Origin: Endomychus coccineus
Lineage: Eukaryota > Arthropoda > Insecta > Coleoptera > Endomychidae
Assembly: GCA_958510875.1 (NCBI GenBank)
Contig: OY294067.1
Location: 247,085,736 to 247,149,735 of the forward strand
DNA: 64,000 nucleotides
Reading direction: 5' to 3'
The notes below the pieces were generated by a model. It was not told the DNA's origin. It searched no databases and worked only from the letters and a program-made list of their open reading frames with translations. Positions 51,946 through 63,740 of this stretch are shown here, in pieces; position 1 is the first letter of the stretch, and every line of letters starts with the position of its first letter. Both the position numbers and the translations under genes were made by a program.

Positions 51946-52451
51946 ATATACTATTGTCTACGGAGTTTAGTATGGAGCTGTTGTACTCGTTGTAGCATCC
52001 GAAATTACAATTTTATTATTTTCAAATGAAAATAAATATAATTAGTTTTTCTTAAGTTTTCACAACTGTCAACATTTCAATCAACAATTATATACATTTT
52101 TATATTTAATAATAAAAAACGTATAATGGGTGGTACAATCCCTGTAAAGAGTATGAATTTAACCCGATTGTCATTATATTAAATACACATTATTTTATTT
52201 TCAAAACATATTGTTTATTGATATTCACATCGATGTAAATGAAAGTAATGTTAAACAGCATTTTCTTCATTTGCGTCATTATCGGTATGAAGTATTTGAC
52301 TTTTGAATTTTCACAACTTCATCAAATAACATATGCATCCAAATGTTATGACCTACAAAATAATAAAAAAAAATACGGGCAGTCACCGAGCACTGCTGAC
52401 AGAAGTGAAAACTGACATTATGAAGTAACCAATTTATTTTGGGAATTTCAT

Positions 52452-52691
52452 TCAAATTCGTATGATTTCACCAGTATCATCTCTTTCTACATGACACAAT
52501 TTTCCGACAGTGCCATTGGACAATCCACACCCAACATCGATGTTATTAGTTATCAGATATGGTCGGTTAAGAACTAAAATTAACTCATATGGTAATCCAC
52601 CCGTATCATCGGTTATCATTTTATGCAACTTCTGCCTGACGAAATTTTGTTGCTCAGCATTATGACAACCAACGAAGACATCCGATGCCAC
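52452..52691 (-). pseudogene. PIF1/helitron-type helicase fragment, copy 2
   Basis: Identical to copy 1 except Ser to Cys after GKL (GKLCHVERDD). It lies in the second unit of the tandem duplication. The third, inverted copy at 57918 also has Cys here, so Cys is likely ancestral. Confidence 0.65.
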
Positions 52692-53033
52692 AGATACTAT
52701 TGTCTACGGAGTTTAGTATGGAGCTGTTGTACTCGTTGTAGCATCCGAAATTACAATTTTATTATTTTCAAATGAAAATAAATATAATTAGTTTTTCTTA
52801 AGTTTTCACAACTGTCAACATTTCAATCAACAATTATATACATTTTTATATTTAATAATAAAAAACGTATAATGGGTGGTACAATCCCTGTAAAGAGTAT
52901 GAATTTAACCCGATTGTCATTATATTAAATACACATTATTTTATTTTCAAAACATATTGTTTATTGATATTCACATCGATGTAAATGAAAGTAATGTTAA
53001 ACAGCATTTTCTTCATTTGCGTCATTATCGGTA

Positions 53034-54010
53034 ACTTCGACGATACTCAAATTATTAGATTAGATCCAAGCATGAAACATACTATGGAATTAGGTGTGCT
53101 CATATATAAAAACAGGCTACTATTACCGATCACACATGATTTAATTATTACTTTTTACTCTGTAATAATTAAAGTATGAGTTGTATTGCAAAAAAAGGTA
53201 CATTTTTTCAGTTAGTATAAGAATATAACTTTCGTCTGCACGAGGACGGAGGAATGAGTAAATGAATAACGTCGAGTATATGCGTGCTGTTGTAGCTGTA
53301 TACAGTGTATAGTGTGTATACGCAGTGTATACGTATACCTGTCCTGTATACCGTAATCAAGAGCACTGGCTCACACAGGCAGGCTCACCAACACCGACTC
53401 AGATATGCACACGTGTGTAAGCGTATAGAGAAGTTGCCTGACACGAGTAGTTGTGCACGCAGCAGTATACATAATACCTAATATATATAGCTACAGCGTG
53501 ACTTCAAAAAACATCAACTCACTATTATATTTGATGCTGTGATCCAACATTTGAACAATGAAAATAATAAACTAGATATAACACAACGTCATCAATGTGT
53601 AGTACACACGCAAAAGTTCTCACTTATACACATCACTAATGCTTTATTCTTATGATAAAAATTATATTCACAATATTTAAAACCTTGCACGTAGATACGA
53701 TACTAAGTACACAATGTACAATTAATAAATTCAATGAAAATATAACTTTCGTCTGCACTAGGACCGAGGATTGAGTAAATGAATAACGTCGAGTATTGGA
53801 CTCAGATATGCACACGTGTGTAAACGTATAGAGAGACTGCCTGACCCCTGGCCCCAGTAGTTGCGCACGCAGCAGTATACATAATACCTAATATATATAG
53901 CTACAACGTGACGGTTTCACCCCCCATCTGAAATAGCTCAACACGCCTGAAGAAGTTTTCACTTCAATAATTTCGGCAATAAATATGATATCATATGAAA
54001 ACTTATTAAG
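53034..54010. repeat. Helicase-associated repeat, left limb of a large inverted repeat
   Basis: ATATAACTTTCGTCTGCAC followed by a GAGTAAATGAATAACGTCGA block occurs at 53225 and again at 53742 in direct orientation, and inverted near 56880-56935 and 57678. Together with the helicase copies, 51640-54010 is mirrored in shuffled form by 56690-58240. Near 53940, CCATCTGAAATAGCTCAACA mirrors TGTTGAGCTATTTCAGATGG-like sequence at 56715. Confidence 0.6.
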
Positions 54011-56689
54011 CTATTGCATATAGCTTTTATCGCGGGCTTTGAGCGCGGCGACCGAATCAAGAAAAAAAAACAAAAGATTTAGATTTCCGTAACGGAAATC
54101 TAAAAAAACAAAAAACAAATACTGTAACGAAATATCCTGACACCCACCATTCCGCCTACCATGTAGCTCGGCCGAGCTTAAAATTGTAGAAATGTTTCGA
54201 AATGTTAACTTTGAACCTTTTAAAAGGTCGTGATAGCCCCAAACTGGGTCGAAAACTGTTTTGAATTGGTTAATTTTCGATAAATCGAATGACTTTCAAG
54301 TGAGAAGCGCGTAGCTCGCGAGTTAGAAAAAGTGCAAATTTACGGTACATAGAACGTCTTAACGAAGACTTTTCGCTCCATGTCGTTAGTTTATGAACGG
54401 GGCCAACTAAATAGCATAGTCTCGGGCCACAAAATGTCTATTAAATAGGAAAATTTAATTAAAACAGTTTGAGGTATTCTCAGCTGTCACCTACTAGCAA
54501 CTGACAAGCCACGTACGGAAGGGAATTTTCTAACTACTCAAATATACCGAAAGCGGGTAAAAGCTAGCGGCCCATAGTCCAAAATACTTTATTACAACGG
54601 CCCCAAATTAACAAAATAGAGGTAAAATGTATAAACTCTAACTTACGTGCAGCGAGCTCCTGGAGGCATATGTCAAAATGTTTGCGTTCGTAGCTAATTA
54701 CATAAGACGTCTGGCGTTCATGCAATTGTGTTTTTATACAATTCGAACCTTCTAATTTCGATAGGCCGCGTGAAAATCCCGGAGCCGGAAGCGTTATCGA
54801 GATCTGAACGTTAAAACTTCCGTATAAATTGTGTTTGCAAGTAACTGTTACCATAGATAACTCTACTACCGGTAGTAGAGTTATCTATGCTTATCACAGA
54901 ATACTCTTCATAGAGATCAAGATGATACTCTTACGTGACGCCTTTTATGTTTCCCCTACGTGGCGTCTTTTGGTACTACACTATATGTTCAACAGTCGAT
55001 AGAAAATTTGATTTTGAGCAACAAAGTTCCTATTAACATATATGCAGACGATTAGTTTTTGAGATACAGGGTGTTGAAATTGAAACAAAAATTTCGTTTT
55101 TTGCAAATATCTCGCGGAACTGTTTATCGTACAGAAAACATCTCTTGCGAACATTTTCTACTCATAGCAAGCTATGTTCTATGCGATCAAAAAATTTTTT
55201 TACTCATAATTCGTGAAGATTTTGCAGGGGTAGTGGATGTTTTTCTGCCCAACTTTTTCCAGTGGTGTAGTGCTATGAAATAGCTTTACCGCGGCAGTCC
55301 CCGAGTGCCACACATTTCATTTTTTATTGTTCTTTCATTTGCAATAATTTAATTTCTTATACATTCGTTGTTGATTGTAGGAAGAGGTTATTTGCGTTGG
55401 AATGTGATATTTACATAAAAAATGAAACAAACAAGTCTCTGGCAATATTCGAACTTCAAAACTTTTGTTTGGCTTTACTATGATAAATGTTCATTCCTAA
55501 AAACAATGCACATCTCTAACATTCAATTGTTACTCCATTATGAATAACGTATAGATAACTTTAAATCCATAACAAAGCCCTGATAGACAGTATAGCTTCT
55601 AAGAAAAATAATCCAACGGACGCAGTACAGCAATGTAACCTTCTAACAGGATTTATCTCCAGGACGTTTGACAAGGGAAATTAAATTACAGGAGTTATAG
55701 ATTATGTAAACTTCCGTCGCGTTACTAGCCAGGTAAGTTAAAAATGTTGCAGGAAGTTTGAATTAAAATTTCATTAAAAGTAATGAAGAGATGCAAATTT
55801 TTAAACGAATAAACTACTGTTAAATTGGTTAAAGGCGTCAGAAATTCTGAGAAGTCGCGACTCTGCGAACAATTGGTAATGTACTTTTATTTTTTAATGA
55901 AAGTTGTCTCTATTGCAGTTTGCATATTTTACAGCTGCAATTGTAATTCTGCGTAGCTGAAATATGTATATCGTACTCAAAACTACAACGGGAATAGCAT
56001 CTAAATCAACCGGCTACATATCAGAGAGAGCGACAAAATCTTGTTTATTTTTATTCTCTGATTTTATTAATAACGATAATGTTGTTATATGCTGGGAAGT
56101 GTCGCGTCGTTCTGGTTTCTTCATCATTATTGAAACATTTCATATGTCATGTATATTTCATCGGTTTATTTTCAGCAGAACATAATAATAATGTTTGAAC
56201 GGAATCACGAAATAATGGAACGGTTTATACATAACACAGCACATAGATACACAATAATTGGAATAACAGTACACAATCATTTAAAGTAGACACGGGCACA
56301 AACAAAACTTTAACAACTGAATTAATGTGCATCTAAGATCTTGAGTTAGTTCGTATATTCAAAACGTGCAATCATCGCAAACAGAATCAACAAACTCTTC
56401 GGAACTAACAGATGCATTATAGAAATAAACACTAATGAAACGAAGATACAAAAGAACGATTCTTTGAAAAGCAAGAAATACGTAAATTTGTATTTAGTTC
56501 CCGGGATATTCTTCAACATATTTACTTCCCTCACTGTACGTAGTATACAATGTAAGGGAAGTATTGTAATCGGCATAATTTTGTATTTCCGCAGATTTAT
56601 CCGTCTTGAGCATTTCTGAATCGATCTAGACTATTTTTGACATGATGTCTGATATCTGTCTCCGTGTGTGTGTGTTTGTGTTTTTTTTT
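54011..56689. other. Spacer between the helicase-repeat limbs, no gene seen
   Basis: It holds a perfect palindrome (54852-54889), a CAGGGTGTTGAAATTG sequence at 55067 resembling MITE ends, and 55320-55430, an inverted match to 49625-49740. Open frames here (54564-54854, 55059-55283, 55964-56185) show no recognised motif. Confidence 0.5.
54852..54889. repeat. 38-base perfect palindrome
   Basis: CATAGATAACTCTACTACC is followed directly by its reverse complement, with no loop. A related half-site, CATAGATAACTCTACTCCG, is at 21789. Confidence 0.95.
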
Positions 56690-58240
56690 GAAGTGAAAAC
56701 TTCTTTAGGCGCGTTGAGCTATTTCAGATGGGGGGCAAAACCATGAGTCCATCACGTCCCGTCACGCAGTAGCTAGATAGGTATATTAATGTATTATGTA
56801 TACTGCTGCGTGCCCAACTACTCGGGTCAGGCGTTAGGCAGTCTCTCTATACGCTTACATATGTGTGCATATCTGAGTCGGATACTCGACGTTATTCATT
56901 TACTCAATCCTCGGGCAGACGAAAGTTATATTTTTATTGAATTTATTAATTGTACATTGTGTACTTAGTATCGTATCTACGTGCACAGTTTTAAATATTG
57001 TGAATATAATTCTTGTCATAAGAATATAACATTAGTGATGTGTATATTTCACAGCTGTCAGAATTTCAATCAACAATTATATACATTGTTATATTTAATA
57101 ATAAAAAACGTATAATGGGCGGTACAATCTCTGTAAAGAGTATGAATGTAACCCGATAGTCATTATAATAAATACACATTATTTTATTTTCAAAACATAT
57201 TATTTGTTGATATTTACATCGATGTAAATGGAAGTAGTGTTAAACAGCATTGGTCCGAATTGAAGATGTCTACGGATGGTGGTAAAAGAAAACATATTTA
57301 ATTCGGACCAATGAACAAATAATCTAAAAAGAAACGCAAAATGTGAACATATAAACATTTCCGTCAAATGTCAGTATGATCGTAAATTACACCACAAATA
57401 ATTATTTGAAATAAAATTTTGTACTTTCGTATTAGTAGTATTAAAAAAAATATCAAGACGATACTCACTATTATATTTGTTGCTGTAATCCAACATTCGA
57501 ACAATGAAAATAATAAACTAGATATAACACAACGTCATCAATGTGTAGTAGGCTACACATGCAAAAGTTCTCACTAATGTTATATTCTTATGACAAGAAT
57601 TATATTCACAATATTTAAAACCTTGCACGTAGATACGATACTAAGTACACAATGTACAATTAATTAATTCAATAAAAATATAACTTTCGTCTGCACGAGG
57701 ACCGATTCATACTCTTTACAAGGATTGTACCGCCCATTATACGTTTTTTATTATTAAATATAAAAATGTATATAATTGTTGATTGAAATGCTGACAGTTG
57801 TGAAAACTAGAGAAAAAATAATTATATTAATTTTCATTTAAAAATAATAAAATTGTAATTTCGGATGCTACAACGAGTACAACAGCTCCATACTAAACTC
57901 CGTAGACAATAGTATCTGTGGCATCGGATGTCTTCGTTGGTTGTCATAATGCTGAGCAACAAAATTTCGTCAGGCAGGAGTTGCATAAAATGAGAACCCA
58001 TGATCCGGGTGGATTACCATACGAGTTAATTTTAGTTCTTAACCGACCACACATGATAACGAATAACAAAGATATTGGGGATGGGTTGTCCAATGGCACT
58101 GTCGTAAAATTGTGTCATGTAGAAAGAGATGATATTGGTGAAATCATACGAATTTGGATGAATTTTCCAAAATAAATTGGTTTCTTCATAATGTCAGTGT
58201 TCACTTCTGTCAGCAGTGCTCGATGACTGCCCGTTTTTTT
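56690..58240. repeat. Helicase-associated repeat, right limb
   Basis: Inverted relative to 51640-54010. It includes the third helicase fragment on the plus strand and shuffled copies of the GTATAATGGG and ACATCGATGTAAAT blocks (57105-57250, 57715-57760). A small inverted repeat, TTGGTCCGAATTGAA and TAATTCGGACCAATG, flanks 57251-57313. Confidence 0.6.
57918..58175 (+). pseudogene. PIF1/helitron-type helicase fragment, copy 3
   Basis: 85 codons, homologous to copies 1 and 2 but diverged (KMRTHDPGG for KMITDDTGG; NNKDIGDGLSNGTVVKLC) and slightly longer (IRIWMNFPK). It is on the opposite strand, closing the inverted array. It still lacks helicase Walker motifs. Confidence 0.65.
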
Positions 58241-58424
58241 TTCTCCAAAGGTTAGGTGGAGATCTTCAAAAGGCACTGACAAGTCCGTACTTGTTAGTAG
58301 TGTGACACTAAAACAACCTCCCGTTCTCACTGTGCCCTTGTGTCATCCCACGGAACCGCCGTCAAACATAACTTCACGGGATGGGCCTAGAGACGTTGCT
58401 GATTTTCTTGTTGTTGCTCTGGAC

Positions 58425-58660
58425 TGCCTTCACCGAATGCCCTCAGCTGATACAGTGTAGTGGTCTTCATCTGGTCGCTGCAGTGGTAATATCTCATCTG
58501 CCTGATGATGCCTTTCTCGTTCCAGGCGTACCAGCTGCTTCAAAATGCGGACAGTGAACGCACCGACTACACTCCAAACGTCCTCCGACAGCAGCATGTG
58601 CCCAAGGATGGTCTCCGGTGATGTGTATCCCCCAAGAACATCACAGAGTCAAATACGCGT
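58425..58660 (-). pseudogene. R1-type non-LTR retrotransposon C-terminal fragment
   Basis: On the minus strand the frame reads LCDVLGGYTSPETILGHML, then LSEDVWSVVGAFTVRILKQL and VRLERERHHQADE, continuing to a stop near 58430. This GYxSPxxxLxxMLxSxxxW pattern is typical of the region after the reverse transcriptase of R1-clade non-LTR elements. Only about 75 codons remain, in a G+C-rich island. Assignment is from motif memory. Confidence 0.5.
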
Positions 58661-59029
58661 CGTGAAATATTTTAACAGAACCTGAGATTTGATCATCTTA
58701 AAAAATTTCTAACCTAAAAAATTTGCACATTTTCCGAGGGTCGAAATTTTCAAAGTTGTCCTACATTTTTTTTAAGCCCCAAAAACAGTATTGAAAGATG
58801 TTTTGTATCACATTTGTTGAGATCAACAAGAGAATTTTTTTTTCTTGTCGATAAGTCCATTTTTCGGCTGGCAATCTCAGTTTTAGGGATTTTTGGAAAT
58901 GGCCGATTGTGGAGCCAAAATGAAAGAAAAAAAAAAACAAAACACCGTAGAAAGTTTATAAAAAAAAATATTTCAATTTGAATAGAATATTTTTTTGGTC
59001 AATATTCGAATGAGAAAAAAAAAACATTT

Positions 59030-59610
59030 GTATTCCCCTGAAAAAAACACTATTTTGCTCATATCTCAAGACTGTAACATCGAAATGACTTATATTTCTG
59101 CTCAAACGATGCGTTTTCACTTTTTGTACAATCTATCGACATGTTTTTCCATTTGGGCCACCGTTTTCTTTTTAAATGCAAAAAATATGAAAATCGTATT
59201 TTTTCGCACCAAAAAATGGCCGTAACTTTCGAAGCTAACTTGTAAGAATTTTTTCACCATTTTTACCGTTTTCAGCGCATCAAAATACATATAAAAACAT
59301 ACCAAATTTACACCTTCATTTTTTAAGCGATATGCGCTGATATCTCAAGACCGTAACCTCAAAATATATTTTGCTTCATTTCAAACGATGCGTTTCCACT
59401 CTTTCTACGATTTGTCTCCTGACATGTTATTCCATTTGGGCCACCGTTTTATTTTAAAACGCAAAAAACATGAAAATCGTATTTTTTCGCGCTAAAACAT
59501 GCCCGTAACTTTTGAAACTAGCTTGTAGGAATTTTTAAATTATTTTTCCCGTTTTCAGCACACCGAAATACTTATAAAAACACTGCAAATTCACACCTTC
59601 AATTTTTTTT
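59030..59610. repeat. 285-bp tandem duplication
   Basis: Blocks TTTGGGCCACCGTTTT (59152 and 59437), AAACGATGCGTTT, GAAAATCGTATTTTTTCGC and CCGTTTTCAGC recur about 285 bp apart. Two diverged units. A+T-rich and non-coding. 58660-59030 just upstream has similar composition and no gene. Confidence 0.8.
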
Positions 59611-59884
59611 CCTTAATTTTTCCTCTGGTGGCTGGCCTAATAGATTTGGTAGGTATATTAGTTGTTGATAAAATGAGCATGAAGCCAGCCTTGCTGCTTG
59701 TATTCAGTTCGGCAGAACTCTTACAAATATGAGGTAGAAACTTCGAATCATTTATTAAATATGTTTCTAAAAGGTAATCCGAAAATTTATCAAAATTATT
59801 ATTTTGTAGATTCAGTTCAAAAAATAGAAATCCTCTACTTATTCGGGGTTCAAAAATAAAAGTCCAAAGCAATAATTGAACCAT
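59610..59884 (-). pseudogene. MULE-like transposase C-terminal fragment
   Basis: The minus-strand frame reads RGFLFFELNLQNNNFDKFSD, YLLETYLINDSKFLPHICKS and SAELNTSS. This resembles the segment after the catalytic core in Mutator-like (FLYWCH-associated) insect transposases, where FADYLLENYI...FPPxIW is recurrent. No catalytic residues are included. A match from memory, so uncertain. Confidence 0.4.
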
Positions 59885-61770
59885 TATCCAACTTCAGAAT
59901 TCTTAAATATAATTACTATTAAAAATTCGATATTATTTAAGTTCAGAATGGATTTTCATTACGCTGATGTTATTCAATTTCAGACTTTTCATTGGCACAA
60001 ATGGAATTTGCAGACTGTAATCTCAAAATTTACAACAATTTTATTGAACTTATGGTTCATGTACAATGAAGCCTCCATACAAATGTAAGCTCAAACTGTT
60101 ATCTGTACAGTGAGAAGATGACATGTCTTAGAATTTCATGAACCAATGAAATATAATATACTAGATGATATCAATATCATCTAGCTAAGGTATGTAAATA
60201 ACGCCTCATATTAGCTTAAAAGTTCATATCCCGCCATATAAACCATAGAAATTTAAGAAACATCTGCTAGCTTTCCAGAATATGGACTGCGACAAAAATA
60301 ATAAAACGCACAATTGAATTTGTGCGAATGAGTTGGAATCACTGAAATTATCATTTGATTCTCTAAATCTGAAGAGATCAAGATGCAATAAACAGATTTA
60401 AATTGTACATAACAGTACTTAATTCCATTCAACTTAGTTATATTTAATCTTGTTATACTAGATTATTGAAGCATCATTGCACAATAATTATTATTCCTTG
60501 GCTTCGACGTCATTTGTGTAATTTTATCATTTCCATACATGCACATATTTTAATAATTTCCTAGATATAATTCACCTAGGTTATTAATATGAATAAATAA
60601 TAATGGTCAGTTATATCTCTGGTTTCATTATTTGCATCCAGCTTGTTGGCCAATTTGTTGTACAGATTAGAAATTACCTATTAGGATCACAAAACTGCCA
60701 AGGTACGTCGGTAACAATAAGTTACTTGGTGCTCTCGGATTTATTTGATAGCAACATCGGTGATGAAATTATTGGTTAGTGAAACGAGAATGAAATACAC
60801 ATTTCAGAAATGTGTATCAAAGACGGAGTTCTTCTCTTTTGCTTCTTTCACAGGAGAGCCCTAAGACGTAACTATTGGTCGCCTTAATTTTTCTCTCTTC
60901 GTTCATTAGGGCGTTAGAAATTACTTCGAACAGAGAAAATGTGAATTTGGTTTGAAAAGAATTGACCAGTATTGGAACCCAAGAACCCACTTTGATACTT
61001 GAGCTGTCTGGTTTTGAAACTGAGCCAAGCTTCTGAAGAATATAAGTGTCATTCTGATTGAGACAATTTTCCTTAATTGTTTCAGTCGAGTATCAAAACA
61101 GTAGGCAGATTCAAAAGGTAGCAATGGGCAGTCTTAGTGAAAAAAAAATGTTAAAAATTATAGAACCTTGAGCATCAAGTGACATTCGGTTTATTATTTA
61201 CATCCTCACAGTCGTAATATCCATCATAATCTTCAATATCATGATCAGTACTACTTTCTTCAGCACTAGCTCTCCAATAGTGGTAGCGGTTCCATAGGCC
61301 ACCTTTCCAGCAATCAACAAGTTATTTAGAGTTTTATTGCGAAGAAGATGGGAACATTTGCACTCCAAAACTGCAAAAGAAAAATCCTGCTTTGTTTTCA
61401 AAATGTTTTGGGTATATTCTCATCACTCGATTGCTCTCCAATATTCATACCCAATTTTTTTATTGTACCCTACTTGGAAAAAACAAAAAGTACTCAGAAA
61501 CATCACTAATCATTGTGTTTTTGTTACTTTTTTTCCCACTATACCAAAAACTCTGTCACCTGGGCGGGAAGGAGTGTTCAGTTCCTGGAGAGATAAGTTC
61601 CATGGATTGCACATTCTTAGGCATATAATTATGCAACCAAGATGAGCACATTGATATCACGTCCTCATTTTTCATTTGGCCTGCACAACTCGGCAACTAG
61701 TCGTAGTGTAATATTTTTAATAAGATCTCCATTTTAAGCGTCTTCGCTAATGTAGTGGTTGTCATGGTGA

Positions 61771-61772
<2 letters not shown>
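59885..61772. other. Intergenic, no gene seen
   Basis: Open frames here are short and without motifs. A small palindrome, ATACACATTTC/GAAATGTGTAT, lies at about 60796-60818. Confidence 0.5.

Positions 61773-61813
<41 letters not shown>
61773..61813. repeat. (TC)n microsatellite
   Basis: An uninterrupted run of about 20 TC dinucleotides. Confidence 0.98.
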
Positions 61814-61817
<4 letters not shown>

Positions 61818-63100
61818 ACCTGGTTTCATACCTAGGTCTCGGCTGAGATATTTTTTTTCAATACATATTATACATATCTCAGACAGAAGGCGGTAATATT
61901 CATTGGGTAAGATGCCATCTGACCATACCTTCCTTCTGATGGTCAGTAAAGCTGAAGGCTTCGTGTGATGAACGACGACCCCGCACGTTAGGGATATATA
62001 TACAGGTATATGGAAATAGCTAGGTTGTGGTGAACTTGCCTCCTAGCGTCGGTGCTTAATCCACATTAGCAGAAATAGGCCGACCTGAAATAAAAATATG
62101 TAAATAATAAATCTCCATTTCTGTTTCTGTCGCAGAGAAAACATTGGATGTGACTTAGTTCAACAATTTTTGTAGCTCATTTTCACGTCATGTGTAAATT
62201 GAAACAAAGCAGGCATTCAGTGGTGTTGATTGACTGCTTGAAATGACAGCAAAGTAGTAGCAATATAGCTATTGACGAGCTTGTCAGTTGGTCAGGAAGT
62301 TTTGGAAGGTGTGAATTTGTTTGCGTGTCGGAAGAAACTGTTAGCAGCCCTTCCCTTGCTCTCGTAAATGTAGAGAAAACGAACTAGCTTGACAATATAT
62401 GAATATTCATCTTTTTCCAGAGTTTCGATCGCTTTCTGGTCCGTTTTCTTCCAGTTTCTTTCAACCCTTCTTCTAATTTAAGACATGTATTAGAAACGTT
62501 AGTATTGGTTTGAAGTGAGTGTTGTAGATGAATCGAAAGTAAGAGGACTCAGTTGCGATAGACTGAATGCTGACTCCTGATTTGCTTTCGTGAGTTGTCC
62601 GCTTTTGAAATGGAATCACCTTGGAGCAGTTTGCTGAGTCCATCTTTAAAGGTTATCTAATCCATGTTCTGGACCTTTTTGAAACTAGAGAACTTCAAAT
62701 CTGAATTTTCCGCGAAAAGTTCTATATAAGAGTGCATATTATCTCGATTCGAAGACATTAAAGTTGTCCGTATTTGATACCAAGCTCATGATCAGGGGCA
62801 GATCCACGTGAGGGGAAGCACGGGTGTCATGATCCACCAGAATATTGCGATACATAGAGATATGAACGTAAAACAACGTTTATATATTTCAAAAGATAAA
62901 ATCTGTCATTACGTAGCTGCAAAATAGAAAAATAAATCAAAAATTCAATTTGCGATGCCCTTGACAGGATTTCATCATAAGACATCAGACATTATTATCT
63001 CTATTGGTTGTACGATTGACATATTGGTGAGGGTAAATTACAGATTATATTGCTGTCGTTCGTGTTAGTTCTATTTAATTAATAATGATTCTTGACCCAG
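61814..63100. other. Intergenic, no gene seen
   Basis: No coding frame or bounded repeat recognised. 62780-62830 (GGGGCAGATCCACGTGAGGG) resembles the edge of a short dispersed repeat, with a partial likeness to 22583. Confidence 0.45.
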
Positions 63101-63104
63101 GTAT

Positions 63105-63740
63105 GAATTATATATAAATTCTCGGGAAATAGGTCACACTAATACTTCTGCTTATTATTTTCGTCTCTAGGTACGTTTCGGTCTCACGACCATCATCAGA
63201 AGACGTATCAATATCTGAAATGGGATTCATTAAAACTATTTATATCAGCACGAAGCGGCTTTATCGCACAAATGTCAATTGAAAATGCCCACGTCACCGG
63301 AACGAACAGAAACATGAGTAATCAGAATTGTAACATATTAATGTTTTAAGTATATGAATATTTATTAAGAATTCACTGCTTACCAATTTTCTCATAATAT
63401 ACGAAGTCATGTTAAACAAATTTTGTATACGACTGAAACCAAAAATATAACGCTCAAGTATCCACTTTCGAACCAGATGTTAAAGATTTATGAGGAAATA
63501 GAAAAAATTGTCAGACTTTATTAGAAATATTGCTATTGGAGTATTCTACCTAAGATATACTTTTAACATTATGAAGACGTATGTAGGAATTTGCAAGGGT
63601 TTCAATTAATTATTGAATGTTTGTTCTATGATTTACAGACTTGGAGTCAAGTTTTATGTGACTCATCTCCAGAATGAAGACGAAAATATTAAACATTTTT
63701 GAGTTAGTGTGACCTATTTCTCGAGAATTGATATATAGTT
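63105..63740. mobile_element. Inverted-repeat element with hammerhead near the left end
   Basis: 63105-63142 and 63705-63740 are inverted copies (GAAATAGGTCACACTAA against TTAGTGTGACCTATTTC). A second mirrored block is further inside (TTATTTTCGTC, and GACGAAAATATT near 63677). The inside has no frame. A hammerhead motif lies at 63160-63212 on the minus strand. Likely a non-autonomous or remnant Penelope-type element. Confidence 0.65.
63155..63215 (-). ncRNA. Hammerhead ribozyme motif, consensus core
   Basis: Minus strand: CTGATGA (63199-63193), stem II GGTC/GACC closed by loop GTGA (63191-63180), GAAAC (63179-63175), then GTA. Stem III would be the palindrome ACGT (63176-63173), again needing a dimer. 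CGTCT before the core can pair with AGACG after the cleavage-type site to form stem I. All conserved core bases are present. Confidence 0.75.

Larger units (their letters stand above)
51544..53033. repeat. 746-bp tandem duplication, two copies
   Basis: Copy 1 (about 51544-52287) and copy 2 (about 52288-53033) are nearly identical. One base is missing in copy 2 (CATATGACATCC against CATATGCATCC), and a few substitutions occur. Each carries the same helicase fragment on the minus strand, offset by 746. Very recent by similarity. Confidence 0.9.

Noticed and set aside
53940..53985. CCTGAAGAAGTTTTCACTTC near the helicase repeats (mirrored at 56690-56710)
   Set aside because: A stem can form after CTGAAGA, but no GAAAC follows, so it does not meet the hammerhead pattern.
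58490..58525. CTGATGATGCCT...AGGCG, like a hammerhead 5' half
   Set aside because: GAAAC is missing (GTACC instead), and the stretch lies in the coding strand complement of an R1-type fragment, so the match is accidental.
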